DNA of 64,000 nucleotides, taken from NCBI GenBank assembly GCA_035546635.1, contig DASZWJ010000022.1, positions 31,387 to 95,386 on the forward strand. Reading direction: 5' to 3'. The position numbers and the translations under genes were made by a program. Positions 1 to 8,380 of the stretch are shown piece after piece. Below the pieces are notes generated by a model. The model worked only from the letters and a program-made list of their open reading frames with translations, was not told the DNA's origin and made no database searches. Numbering within the stretch: position 1 is the first letter of the stretch; the number at the start of each line of letters is the position of its first letter. The stretch comes from Gammaproteobacteria bacterium (GTDB lineage: Bacteria; Pseudomonadota; Gammaproteobacteria; JAURND01).

Positions 1-141
1 GGATGAGGCAGGTAGAAATACCATCGGTAACAGCCAGAGTAATTGCCAACGCCAAATACTAGTAAAACTGGTTTTATAAAGGTTGAAGCCATCGCGGAGA
101 ATGCCAATTAGGTTGAGTGGTTTTTTTGCAAAACTGAACAT
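1..141 (-). CDS. Membrane protein, N-terminal 47 residues only (cut by window edge)
   Basis: An open frame runs from an ATG at 141-139 down to the first base of the window. It is preceded by a GGAG Shine-Dalgarno-like sequence about 10 bases upstream. The peptide starts MFSFAKKPLNLIGILRDGF and continues into a Trp/Leu-rich stretch (WRWQLLWLLPMVFLP) that reads as the first membrane segment of an inner-membrane protein. I do not recognise the family. The gene lies downstream of the CorC-like gene on the same strand, with a palindromic repeat between them, so it may be a separate transcript. Called from frame, ribosome site and hydrophobicity only. Confidence 0.6.
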   Translation of the reverse strand, partial: MFSFAKKPLNLIGILRDGFNLYKTSFTSIWRWQLLWLLPMVFLPASS

Positions 142-168
142 TGAATTTGTGCTCCATTTGTTTAAAAG

Positions 169-215
169 TAACTACTATTCCTTCCTCTTTTTCAAAGGGG
201 GAGAAATAGTAGTTA
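169..215. repeat. Palindromic repeat around the CorC-like stop codon
   Basis: Perfect inverted repeats TAACTACTATT (169-179) and AATAGTAGTTA (205-215) flank a core CTCTTTTTCAAAGGGGG. The same core occurs at 36253-36285 and, degenerate, at 46070-46110. The stop codon (175-177) and the last codons of the CorC-like gene lie inside the repeat, so it may also act as that gene's terminator. Confidence 0.6.
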
Positions 216-1488
216 TAATTTTCACCAATAAAATCTTCGGTCCCTTAATTTTTAAAACCTCAATATCAAACTGCTCAAAACTAACCCGTTCATGCGGCTT
301 AGGTAAACGTTCCAGCGTCGATAATAACAGACCCGCAATAGTATTTGCTTCCATTTCAGGTAAAGTAATATGCAAAGCTTTTTCCAAAAGATACAAAGGC
401 GCATTACCTCGCATTAATAAAGCGCCGTCTTTTGTAGTTAACCAGTCTGGCGTAGATTTACTGAATTCATCATGAATCTGACCTAGCAACGCATTTAAAA
501 TATCATTCAAGGTCACAAAACCCACTAAAGTCCCGCTATGTTTAACCACAGCAAAATGGGTTAAACCCGCACGAAACCTGCGGAACAAGTTCAAAGCCAA
601 CAAGTCAGTACCCACAGTTAATATGGGTCGCATCAGCTCGGCCAAGGAAGGTTCACGCGTTTGCTTAAAGAAAATATCTTTTACATGCACGACACCCATC
701 ATATGCTGAGGATCAGTTTCATAAACGGGATAACGGCTAAAGCGATGTTGGCTCATAGTGGTAACATTCGCATCAAAAGCACAATTGAGTGATAAAGCGA
801 CCATTTCTTCTATGGGGCGCATGATATCAGCCACTTTTAAATCAGCGAAATCCAAGACATTATCTAAAATTTCATGTTCTTCTTCCTCAAGCTCCCCGTG
901 GGTATGGCTGCCGTGGAGTATTAATTTTAGTTCATCAGATGAATAATACACGCTTTCAGTTTCAGGTTTGGCGGCAGTTCCCAAAAATTTCAATATTAAA
1001 TTAGCGCTTTTATTTAATAACCAAATAAACGGATACATAAGCCAATAAAAATAATACAAAGGCAAAGATGTCCACAGCGAAATTTTTTGTGGCTGACGAA
1101 TGGCTAAGGATTTGGGAGCGAGCTCTCCTGCGACAATATGTAGAAAAGAAATAATGAAGAAGGCGAGAAAAAATGCGATGCCGGCGACTGCTCTTTCGGA
1201 AAAAATGCCCACTTCATGCAAGAGTGGTTCTAACAGCCGTGCAAAAGCAGGTTCGCCAATCCAGCCTAATCCCAGTGATGCTAAAGTAATGCCGAGCTGG
1301 CAGGCGGATAAATAGGCGTCTAGATGTGTATGAACCCGTTCCAAAATTTCGCCGCGTTTACCATAAACAGCTTTAATGGCTTGTATGCGGGTATTGCGTA
1401 ATTTAACCAGGCCAAATTCTGCTGCAACGAAGAATCCGTTAAGTGCCACCAGTAATAGGGCTAAGATGATGAGAAGGAGTTGGGTCAT
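175..1488 (-). CDS. CNNM/CorC (HlyC) family membrane protein with CBS pair
   Basis: A 437-residue protein of the DUF21-CBS-CorC_HlyC architecture. The N-terminal third has about four hydrophobic segments starting at the first residues (MTQLLLIILALLLVALNGFF, then the family-typical AAEFGLVKLR). A CBS-domain pair follows in the middle (DIMRP..., then the VHVKDIFF region), and a C-terminal CorC_HlyC module (EANTIAGLLL...LPKPHERV). Known members are inner-membrane proteins linked to Mg2+/Co2+ efflux or ion homeostasis; the substrate here is not inferable. I chose the ATG at 1488 over an upstream in-frame start at 1542 because the extra 18 residues are not hydrophobic and the family begins at this point. 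The extreme C-terminus (IITTISPPLKKRKE) is encoded by an intergenic palindromic repeat. Confidence 0.85.
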   Translation of the reverse strand: MTQLLLIILALLLVALNGFFVAAEFGLVKLRNTRIQAIKAVYGKRGEILERVHTHLDAYLSACQLGITLASLGLGWIGEPAFARLLEPLLHEVGIFSERAVAGIAFFLAFFIISFLHIVAGELAPKSLAIRQPQKISLWTSLPLYYFYWLMYPFIWLLNKSANLILKFLGTAAKPETESVYYSSDELKLILHGSHTHGELEEEEHEILDNVLDFADLKVADIMRPIEEMVALSLNCAFDANVTTMSQHRFSRYPVYETDPQHMMGVVHVKDIFFKQTREPSLAELMRPILTVGTDLLALNLFRRFRAGLTHFAVVKHSGTLVGFVTLNDILNALLGQIHDEFSKSTPDWLTTKDGALLMRGNAPLYLLEKALHITLPEMEANTIAGLLLSTLERLPKPHERVSFEQFDIEVLKIKGPKILLVKIITTISPPLKKRKE

Positions 1489-1610
1489 GGGTTTAATGTT
1501 AATTGGAATTAGGACTAGGCAGGAGCATGATTCGTGTTGCACCTATTCTTTTGCGCTATATCCCCTGTTCCCCTGTCACCTTGGGAGCTCACCCACTTTT
1601 TCAAAGGACG

Positions 1611-1745
1611 TTGTTGCATAAATATCTATGCCTCTTGTTGCTTTGTGGGGTGTAGAGGTAAGAGTAAGTGCTGTAACCCCCTCTCCCCTTGTGGGAGAGG
1701 GGATATAGTGCTTGTCCGTGTTGTCGGAAGTTTATTTATGCAACT
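1611..1745. repeat. MITE-like palindromic element, IS-like ends
   Basis: Terminal inverted repeats GTTGCATAAAT (1613-1623) and ATTTATGCAAC (1734-1744) bracket about 130 bp. Inside is a second inverted repeat, AAGTGCTGTAACCCCCTCTC (1666 on) against GGGAGAGGGGATATAGTGCTT (ending 1713). The inner hairpin belongs to the same family as the repeats at 4456-4527 and 41700-41735. The ends resemble those at 12890-13012 (TTGTTGAATAAAT). This fills the gap between the CorC-like gene and the small gene at 1749; no gene is seen in it. Confidence 0.6.
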
Positions 1746-1748
1746 CTC

Positions 1749-2006
1749 TTAGAGCCCAGGTCCACTCGATCCGGCGGTAGGTCCCATACCTTCAGTTGGC
1801 AGGTTGGCCTCTTTAAGTTCTTCTTCAGATAACAGATGCTGCTTTGCAAGGATATCTTTTGAACTTGCACTTTCAAATGCCAAAGTCTTAAATATTGCCG
1901 CAAACGGTTCTTCGACGCCTATTTTTACATCATCTAATAAGGCTCTTAATTTTTGTCTACCTGATTCAGCTAGATTTTTACCTACTTCTTGTGCGGTCAT
2001 GGCCAT
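1749..2006 (-). CDS. Small hypothetical protein, partner of the upstream coiled-coil gene
   Basis: 85 residues, soluble, largely helical, with an acidic segment (HLLSEEELKEANLPTEG) and a Gly/Ser/Pro-rich tail. I do not recognise it. It starts 3 bases after the stop of the 263-residue gene at 2010-2801, so the two are almost certainly one transcription unit and may be translationally coupled. The tight pairing of two unknown proteins suggests that they work together, for example as a secreted protein with a partner or as a small complex, but nothing in the sequence says which. There is no signal peptide or membrane segment. Confidence 0.6.
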   Translation of the reverse strand: MAMTAQEVGKNLAESGRQKLRALLDDVKIGVEEPFAAIFKTLAFESASSKDILAKQHLLSEEELKEANLPTEGMGPTAGSSGPGL

Positions 2007-2009
2007 AAT

Positions 2010-2801
2010 TTAACTCTTTAATAGGTTTTTCAGGATTTTAGTCACTTCTTCTGGAGTGTTGGGCAGCATGCGCCGCTCCAGGAAGGCATGAATGACGATA
2101 TAAGCTTTTAATTTAAAATAAGTTGTATAATCGGGGTCATCAACTTGCAACTTAGCCGGCACCGTGATGCCTCGTGCTTTAAATCGTGTCAGAATTTCTG
2201 GCCAAGGTTGCTGTGCTTTTAAATCCGTGATTTCTTCTTCATTTAAATTATATCCAGCATCTTGTAGCTCAGTAATCATTTGTTGGATGAATTTCATTCT
2301 ATAATCATCCCACTCTTTATCCAGCTCTTTAGTTAATTTTTCCAACTTCTTTTCGAACACAGCAAGACGTGATTCCAGTTCCGGTAATTCTTTTTGTGTC
2401 TCAATAGTTTTCTTATAGGCTTTTTCCAAGGTGTTGATGGATTCTTGTAAATCTTTGTGCTGCACGGGAATCGTGACTGAAGGCAAGCGATCACGTAATT
2501 TAGTCAGGCTATCTTTGAGGATACGTCGTTGCGTATTAGCCTGTTCCATCGTATTAATAATGTCACGGTGGACTCTGACTACATAGGCGTAAGCTGCCAA
2601 ACAGGGTTTGATAGCATTTTGTGGATTAAGCTGAGAATCTATGATTTGTTTGGCACTTAAGAGATTTAATGTGTCAGCGGCATTTGGCGCCTCTTGAGGT
2701 TCGGATAATGAATATTTTCGAATGAGATTAGAGAGTGTTTTCAGTTCGCTCACTATGGTTCTGGCATAGCTGGAATAATGGGGAGCGCGTGATTTTTTCA
2801 T
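2010..2801 (-). CDS. Hypothetical coiled-coil protein
   Basis: 263 residues with no recognised enzymatic motif. The central region (about residues 85-180) is strongly helical and charged (KLEKLTKELDKEWDDY and similar heptad-like stretches), consistent with a coiled coil. The N-terminus is basic (MKKSRAPHYSSYAR) and has no hydrophobic signal sequence. It is the first gene of a two-gene unit with the 85-residue gene 3 bases downstream. Its upstream region, shared with the divergent aminopeptidase gene, holds a long palindromic repeat. Proteins of this kind in Legionellales include secreted effectors, but there is no direct evidence for that here. Confidence 0.65.
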   Translation of the reverse strand: MKKSRAPHYSSYARTIVSELKTLSNLIRKYSLSEPQEAPNAADTLNLLSAKQIIDSQLNPQNAIKPCLAAYAYVVRVHRDIINTMEQANTQRRILKDSLTKLRDRLPSVTIPVQHKDLQESINTLEKAYKKTIETQKELPELESRLAVFEKKLEKLTKELDKEWDDYRMKFIQQMITELQDAGYNLNEEEITDLKAQQPWPEILTRFKARGITVPAKLQVDDPDYTTYFKLKAYIVIHAFLERRMLPNTPEEVTKILKNLLKS

Positions 2802-2872
2802 TGTATCCTATCTTAAATAAATGATTGAATATTGACTATATTTTAGCACATCAGTGGGATAAGCGTTAGTCC

Positions 2873-2937
2873 TCTTACAGCCGTGGCGTTTTTCCTTCTC
2901 CCACAAGGAGAGAAGGAAAAAAGTTATGGCTATAAGA
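2873..2937. repeat. Long imperfect palindrome in divergent intergenic region
   Basis: TCTTACAGCC (2873-2882) pairs with GGCTATAAGA (2928-2937). Inside, TTTTTCCTTCTCC pairs with GGAGAGAAGGAAAAA around the loop CACAA. The outer arm matches half of the palindrome at 8321-8346 and the inner hairpin matches the CTCCC-CACAAG-GGGAG repeat family. It lies between divergent genes, so it is more likely a dispersed repeat than a terminator. Confidence 0.55.
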
Positions 2938-3011
2938 AGCAGTATCCCTTTGATTGCCTTGTAATCGCTTTGGCAATAAAATGGTAAGACAAAACTTCAT
3001 AGGAATTTATT

Positions 3012-4391
3012 ATGCTAAATTGCTTTACCCAGATGGAAGAAGGCGCTGTTCCCATTATCCCGATTTATGAGGATCAATTGGCCAATTGGTCAGAACAACA
3101 GGAAGAAAGGGTTAAAAATTGGGTAAATTCAATAGGTTTTCGCGCTAAATCCGGTACATTTGGTTTGTTGTGTGATGCAACGGGTAAGCTTGAAAAAGTG
3201 TTATTGGGCATGACCCATGCTAAAGATTTAGCTGTATTCGGACAATTGGCAGTCAATTTGCCCAAGGGGCACTACAAAATTGCCGCAGCATTTGATAAAG
3301 AACAATATTACCAGGCTTTTTTAGCTTGGGGCATGGCCAGCTATCAGTTTACCCCCTTTAAAAAATTTCCTCCTCTAGAAGCAAAACTCTATTTGTCTGA
3401 GAATGATGTCCATAGTGCATATTTAGAAGCTGTGCTGAGAGCCATTTATCTGGTCCGGGATTTGATTAATACACCTGCCGATGATATGACCCCTGGTGAT
3501 TTAATGGAGGCAGCTTCGCATGTGGCTGAAGAATTGGGTGGCAAAGTAAAACACATTTTTGGCGATGAATTGTTAAAAGCTGGTTACCCCACGATCTACG
3601 CGGTTGGCCGTGCCAGTCAACATCCCCCTGGTTTGATTGATCTGCATTGGGGTAATCCCAGTCATCCTAAGGTCACTTTAGTGGGTAAAGGGGTGTGTTT
3701 TGACACGGGAGGGTTGGATATCAAGAATGCATCGAGCATGGCTTTGATGAAAAAAGACATGGCTGGTGCTGCGCATGTGCTTGGGTTGGCACGAATTATC
3801 ATGGCACTAAAATTACCGGTCAACCTGCGTGTATTGATTCCTGCTGTGGAAAATGCGGTTTCAGGCGATTCTTATCATCCAGGTGATGTGCTGGTCACAC
3901 GCAAAGGACTCACCGTCGAAGTCACTAACACAGATGCTGAGGGTCGTTTGGTATTAAGCGATGCACTGCATGAAGCGGCAACGGAAAAACCTGAGTTGTT
4001 ACTGGATTTTGCTACCTTGACCGGTGCAGCGCGAGTTGCTTTGGGGACGGATATCGCTGCGCTTTTTACACCGGATGACGAATTGGCGGCTAGTTTAATG
4101 GCTTGTGGGAAGGCGGAGAACGATCTGCTTTGGCGCTTGCCTATTCATGCACCTTATCGAAAAATGTTGGATAGCAGAATTGCTGACCTGACTAATTCAT
4201 CTCAAGCACCTTATGCCGGAGCCATTACTGCAGCAGTTTTTCTAAAAGAATTCGTTCCAGATGATATTGCCTGGGCTCACTTTGATATTATGGCTTGGAA
4301 TACCAGCTCTAAACCCGCAGCGCCTGAAGGCGGCGAGGCTTGTGCACTGCGTGCCGTGGCGCGTTATCTTTACGAGCGATTTGCTCCTTAG
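3012..4391 (+). CDS. M17 family leucyl aminopeptidase (cytosolic)
   Basis: 459 residues. The C-terminal two thirds carry the M17 catalytic signature NTDAEGRL and the upstream metal/Lys region (GKGVCFDTGGLDIK, then MKKDMAGAAHVLGLA). Known M17 enzymes are hexameric, two-metal exopeptidases that remove N-terminal residues in the cytoplasm, and some also bind DNA. The N-terminal domain is divergent and slightly short compared with E. coli PepA (503 residues), closer to PepB/LAP-like members, so I do not assign pepA or pepB. It is a single gene, divergent from the coiled-coil pair. The ATG at 3012 has only a weak ribosome site (AGGAA), but the peptide looks protein-like from the first residues. 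Confidence 0.88.
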   Translation: MLNCFTQMEEGAVPIIPIYEDQLANWSEQQEERVKNWVNSIGFRAKSGTFGLLCDATGKLEKVLLGMTHAKDLAVFGQLAVNLPKGHYKIAAAFDKEQYYQAFLAWGMASYQFTPFKKFPPLEAKLYLSENDVHSAYLEAVLRAIYLVRDLINTPADDMTPGDLMEAASHVAEELGGKVKHIFGDELLKAGYPTIYAVGRASQHPPGLIDLHWGNPSHPKVTLVGKGVCFDTGGLDIKNASSMALMKKDMAGAAHVLGLARIIMALKLPVNLRVLIPAVENAVSGDSYHPGDVLVTRKGLTVEVTNTDAEGRLVLSDALHEAATEKPELLLDFATLTGAARVALGTDIAALFTPDDELAASLMACGKAENDLLWRLPIHAPYRKMLDSRIADLTNSSQAPYAGAITAAVFLKEFVPDDIAWAHFDIMAWNTSSKPAAPEGGEACALRAVARYLYERFAP

Positions 4392-4455
4392 AAAAAGGGT
4401 TCGCAGGCCATAAGATAGGTATCTATGCAAAATACTTCTTCCTCTGTACATGGGC

Positions 4456-4527
4456 TAGATTAAGCACTGTAATCCCCTCTCCCTAACTCTCCCCCACAAG
4501 AGGAGAGGGGATGCAGTGTTTAATCTA
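4456..4527. repeat. Palindromic repeat upstream of fadE
   Basis: TAGATTAAGCACTGTAATCC (from 4456, running on to CCTCTCC) pairs with GGAGAGGGG plus ATGCAGTGTTTAATCTA (4502-4527) around an unpaired loop. It is the same family as the inner hairpin at 1666-1713. It ends 18 bases before the fadE start, so it forms part of that gene's leader or promoter region. Confidence 0.6.
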
Positions 4528-4545
4528 CAAACCGGGATCATTCAT

Positions 4546-6972
4546 ATGTCATTCATAGAAATCATGATATTGATTGCAGTAATCTGGGTAATGGCTTTTT
4601 TCCAGGTATCTCCTAGAATATGGGCGCCGCTGATAGCAATCATCCTTCTACTCCTGACATTCTGGGGAGCCTTTGCCTCGCCAGTATTAGCCATATTTTG
4701 GTTAATTTTTTTAGTTCCAGCTATCTTATTCAATGCACCTTGGCTACGCACGCATTTTATCAGCCCAGCACTTTTGAAATATTTCCAGAAAAATTTACCC
4801 ACGATCAGTCGCACTGAACGCGAAGTATTGGAAGCAGGAGATGTTTGGTGGGAAAAAGAGCTGTTTTGCGGACGTCCTGATTGGAACAAACTTAAGACCA
4901 TCAAAACCCCTACGCTCAGCGCAACAGAACAAGCTTTTTTAAACACCCAAGTTGAAAAACTTTGCGCATTATTAGATGACTGGCATGCCACCCAACACGG
5001 ACAGGATTTTCCTCAAGCAATCTGGGACTATCTAAAACAACAAGGGTTTTTTGGCATCAGCATTGATAAAGCCTACGGCGGTTTAGGTTTTTCAGTTTTA
5101 GCACAATCACAAATTGTGGCAAAACTGGCTACGCGTAGCACCAGTGCTGCTATCACTGTGATGGTACCTAATTCCTTGGGAACGGGAGAATTCTTACAAC
5201 ATTATGGCACCACAGCGCAAAAACAATATTATTTACCACGCTTAGCACGTGGCGAAGAAATCCCCGCGTTTGCCTTGACTGCGCCCACAGCAGGAAGTGA
5301 TGCCAGTAGCATTCCAGATACTGGCATAGTCTGTGAAGGCGTATTTGAGGGTAGGGAAGTATTGGGCATTCGTTTGAATTGGAACAAACGCTATATTACC
5401 TTGGCGCCCATTGCGACTTTACTGGGCTTAGCTTTCAAAATGTATGACCCTGACCACTTATTGGGCGATACAGAATCCATAGGCATCACCTTATGTTTAG
5501 TCCCCACCGGATTGCCCGGGGTTGAAATGGGTTCACGCCACCAGCCAGCAGGTTTAGCCTTTTTAAACGGGCCTACGCGTGGAAAAGATGTCTTTGTGCC
5601 TCTGGATTTCATTATTGGCGGTGCAAATATGCGAGGCAAAGGTTGGCGTATGCTGATGGAAGCACTAGCCGGTGGACGGGGGGTTTCTTTGCCGGCATTA
5701 AGCACGGGCATTGCCAAACTGTGTTATCGCATGACCGGTGCCTATGCGCGGATTAGAGAACAATTCAATGTCCCCATTGGCCAATTTGAAGGTGTAGTGG
5801 AAGCTTTGGCGCGTATTGGCGGTCTGACCTATTTATGTGAGGCTACACGGCATTTCACCTTATGCGGGATTCATGCCGGCACTCGACCAGCTTTGGCTGC
5901 GGCGATAACTAAGTACCATTTGACGGAAATGAGCCGTGTGATTGTCAACGATGCGCTAGATATACATGGTGGACGAGGTATTCAATCGGGGCCGCGCAAT
6001 TACCTTTGGCATTTGTACCAGGCTGTACCGATATGCATTACGGTAGAAGGTGCTAACTTGCTGACGCGCAATTTAATTATCTTTGGACAAGGCGCTATCC
6101 GCAGCCATCCTTTTATAAAAGATGAAATCGCCACGCTAGCTGAACCCGATCTTAAAAAACGTGTACGCCAGTTTGATAAGCTATTGTGCCGGCATATTGG
6201 TTATGTGGTTAGCCAGTTTGCGCGTGTCCTGGCTTATGGTTTGACTGGCGGCTATCTAATTACTGTGCCTAAAAACAGTCATCTTTTAACTAAGTATTAC
6301 CAACAACTCACACGCATGAGCGCTGCTTTAGCATTTTCAGCGGACATTACCATGTTTATTCTTGGCGGAAAATTAAAACGAAAAGAACGCCTTTCAGCAC
6401 GTTTAGGTGATATATTGAGTCAACTCTATCTAGCCTCTTCGGTGATAAAATATTATCAAGATCATAATCAATCCCAGGAGGACTGGCCGTTTCTACAATG
6501 GTCATTGGAAAAATGCTTATTTGATATTCAAAATGCGTTTAATGGCTTGTTTCACAACTTGACGCCGCGCTGGGTAGCAGGTGTGTTGCGCTTCATTATT
6601 TTTCCCTGGGGTAAACGTTACCGTTTACCTCTGGATAAACTGGAGCAGAGAATAGCCACAGCTTTAATGCATAATTCATTGCAACGTGATCGGTTGAGTG
6701 AATATTGCTACATAGGTCAAGGCACAGGGGGTGCAACGGGCACGATAGAGACTGCCTTCTGTGCCATTGAAGCGGCAAATGCTGCATTAAACAAATTACA
6801 CCATGCACTGTCAGAAAGCGGGGTAGGCCACGGTCATGCTAGTCTTGAAGAGCGAATTACCCTGGCAGAGCAAGCAGGCATTCTATCGTCTGATGAAATA
6901 AAATTACTTAAGGAAATGCTGGATAGACGTTGGGATGCTGTGCAAGTGGATGAATTTCTGCGCTCAGGGTGA
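4546..6972 (+). CDS. fadE: Acyl-CoA dehydrogenase FadE
   Basis: 808 residues, close to E. coli FadE (814). The first 80 or so residues are hydrophobic (two to three membrane segments), as in FadE, followed by a basic linker and the acyl-CoA dehydrogenase fold. Family-like stretches include GFFGISIDKAYGGLGFS, FALTAPTAGSDASSIPDTG (the FAD/substrate region), a TRGKDVFVPLDFIIGG segment and DALDIHGGRGIQSGPRNYL near the active site. The enzyme catalyses the first step of beta-oxidation, acyl-CoA to trans-2-enoyl-CoA, at the inner membrane. I chose the ATG at 4546; an in-frame GTG at 4516 lies inside a palindromic repeat. It heads a same-strand cluster with the thiolase and the FadJ-like enzyme. Confidence 0.93.
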   Translation: MSFIEIMILIAVIWVMAFFQVSPRIWAPLIAIILLLLTFWGAFASPVLAIFWLIFLVPAILFNAPWLRTHFISPALLKYFQKNLPTISRTEREVLEAGDVWWEKELFCGRPDWNKLKTIKTPTLSATEQAFLNTQVEKLCALLDDWHATQHGQDFPQAIWDYLKQQGFFGISIDKAYGGLGFSVLAQSQIVAKLATRSTSAAITVMVPNSLGTGEFLQHYGTTAQKQYYLPRLARGEEIPAFALTAPTAGSDASSIPDTGIVCEGVFEGREVLGIRLNWNKRYITLAPIATLLGLAFKMYDPDHLLGDTESIGITLCLVPTGLPGVEMGSRHQPAGLAFLNGPTRGKDVFVPLDFIIGGANMRGKGWRMLMEALAGGRGVSLPALSTGIAKLCYRMTGAYARIREQFNVPIGQFEGVVEALARIGGLTYLCEATRHFTLCGIHAGTRPALAAAITKYHLTEMSRVIVNDALDIHGGRGIQSGPRNYLWHLYQAVPICITVEGANLLTRNLIIFGQGAIRSHPFIKDEIATLAEPDLKKRVRQFDKLLCRHIGYVVSQFARVLAYGLTGGYLITVPKNSHLLTKYYQQLTRMSAALAFSADITMFILGGKLKRKERLSARLGDILSQLYLASSVIKYYQDHNQSQEDWPFLQWSLEKCLFDIQNAFNGLFHNLTPRWVAGVLRFIIFPWGKRYRLPLDKLEQRIATALMHNSLQRDRLSEYCYIGQGTGGATGTIETAFCAIEAANAALNKLHHALSESGVGHGHASLEERITLAEQAGILSSDEIKLLKEMLDRRWDAVQVDEFLRSG

Positions 6973-7018
6973 CAACTCAAACACTCACCAAAAGATTAAA
7001 GACAGGAGAAATAAACAT

Positions 7019-8308
7019 ATGGCAACTACCCAAACCCGCCCGGTTTATATCATCGACGGATTGAGAACCCCTTTTTTAAAAGTCCGTGGAAAACCCGGCC
7101 CTTTTTCCGCTTCTGATTTAGCCGTTAGTGCGGGTAAAGCATTGCTGCTCAATCAGCCGTTTGCTCCAAGTGACTTAGATGAAGTCATCATCAGTTGCAT
7201 GATACCCAGCCCCGATGAAGCCAATATTGGTCGCATAGTGTCATTACGTTTGGGTTGCGGTAAAAAAGTTCCTGCTTGGACAGTCCAGCGTAACTGCGGC
7301 TCTGCCATGCAAGCCATCGATTGTGCCGCCCAGGATATTGCCCTCGGACGCCATGATTTGGTGCTGGCAGGTGGCACAGAAGCCATGAGCCGTGCGCCTT
7401 TATTATGGAACGCGTCTATGGTGAATTGGTTTGCAGAATGGAGTATGGCGCGGCGTTTCGGCACTCGTTTAAAACTATTAGCCGATATCAGACCACATTT
7501 CCTAAAACCCATCATTTCTTTACTGCATGGCTTGAGCGATCCAGTGGTTGGTTTGAATATGGGACAGACTGCAGAAAATCTGGCCTATCAATTTCATATT
7601 ACCCGTGAACAAATGGACGCTTTCTCGGTGCGAAGCCATCAGCGTGTAGTGGCTGCCCAAAATTCTAATTTTGATGAAGTCACGCCCATTTATACCGATA
7701 AAGGACATCTCTATGAATTAGATGATGGGGTAAGAGCAGATTCCTCTTTAGAAGCCTTAGCTAAACTCAAACCTTTTTTTGACAAAAAATTCGGTATGGT
7801 AACCGCGGGCAATAGTTCTCAGGTTACAGATGGTGCAGCATTGTTGTTGCTGGCCAGCGAAGAAGCGGTGGCACGTTATAATTTACCGGTTTTAGGCCGT
7901 TTAATTGATACGAATTGGGCGGGTTTGGAACCTGAAGTGATGGGATTGGGGCCAGTTTATGCTAGCACTCCTTTGCTAGAGCGCAATCAACTCACGCTGG
8001 CCGATATAGATTACTGGGAAATCAATGAAGCTTTCGCAGCGCAGGTACTAGCTTGTCTTGCCGCTTGGGAAGATGTTGATTTCTGCCGCAAAAATCTAGG
8101 TCTTACCGATGCGTTAGGCAAAATAGACCAGGAACGCCTGAACATAGATGGCGGTGCCATTGCATTAGGCCATCCGGTAGGTGCAAGCGGCGCTAGAATA
8201 GTACTGCACCTTCTAGATGTGCTAAAGCGCAAAAATGCTAAGCGCGGAATTGCCACTTTATGCATCGGTGGTGGCCAGGGCGGAGCCATGCTGCTGGAAA
8301 GAGTTTAA
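7019..8308 (+). CDS. fadI: Acetyl-CoA acyltransferase (3-ketoacyl-CoA thiolase, FadI type)
   Basis: 429 residues (E. coli FadI is 436). Thiolase landmarks are all present: the nucleophilic Cys in RNCGSAMQAID, GGTEAMSRAP, the NEAFAAQ motif, GHPVGASGARI with the catalytic His, and the second Cys in CIGGGQGGA. It cleaves 3-ketoacyl-CoA to acetyl-CoA plus a shortened acyl-CoA. A strong AGGAGA ribosome site (7003-7008) fixes the start at 7019; an upstream in-frame extension would overlap fadE. The length and the order thiolase-then-multifunctional enzyme match the E. coli fadIJ arrangement, which is why I use fadI rather than fadA. Only about 46 bases separate it from fadE, so they are probably co-transcribed. 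Confidence 0.88.
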   Translation: MATTQTRPVYIIDGLRTPFLKVRGKPGPFSASDLAVSAGKALLLNQPFAPSDLDEVIISCMIPSPDEANIGRIVSLRLGCGKKVPAWTVQRNCGSAMQAIDCAAQDIALGRHDLVLAGGTEAMSRAPLLWNASMVNWFAEWSMARRFGTRLKLLADIRPHFLKPIISLLHGLSDPVVGLNMGQTAENLAYQFHITREQMDAFSVRSHQRVVAAQNSNFDEVTPIYTDKGHLYELDDGVRADSSLEALAKLKPFFDKKFGMVTAGNSSQVTDGAALLLLASEEAVARYNLPVLGRLIDTNWAGLEPEVMGLGPVYASTPLLERNQLTLADIDYWEINEAFAAQVLACLAAWEDVDFCRKNLGLTDALGKIDQERLNIDGGAIALGHPVGASGARIVLHLLDVLKRKNAKRGIATLCIGGGQGGAMLLERV

Positions 8309-8320
8309 AACTCAATACAT

Positions 8321-8346
8321 CTTCTTACAGCCATGGCTGTAAGAAG
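8321..8346. repeat. Perfect 26-base palindrome between fadI and fadJ
   Basis: CTTCTTACAGCCA (8321-8333) is followed directly by its exact reverse complement (8334-8346), then AAAAATT. The TCTTACAGCC arm recurs at 2873. It could be a weak intra-operon terminator or attenuator, or the minimal form of a dispersed repeat; it lacks a clean U-tract. Confidence 0.6.
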
Positions 8347-8380
8347 AAAAATTATTGAACTATACAAAAGGGATTAAAAT

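Noticed and set aside
1674..1704. CTCTCCC/GGGAGAGG hairpins considered as CRISPR repeats
   Set aside because: Copies are dispersed singly through the window, with no regular spacing or spacers.
4542..4991. 149-codon minus-strand frame opposite the start of fadE
   Set aside because: A mirror of the fadE membrane region; no ribosome site and no recognisable product.
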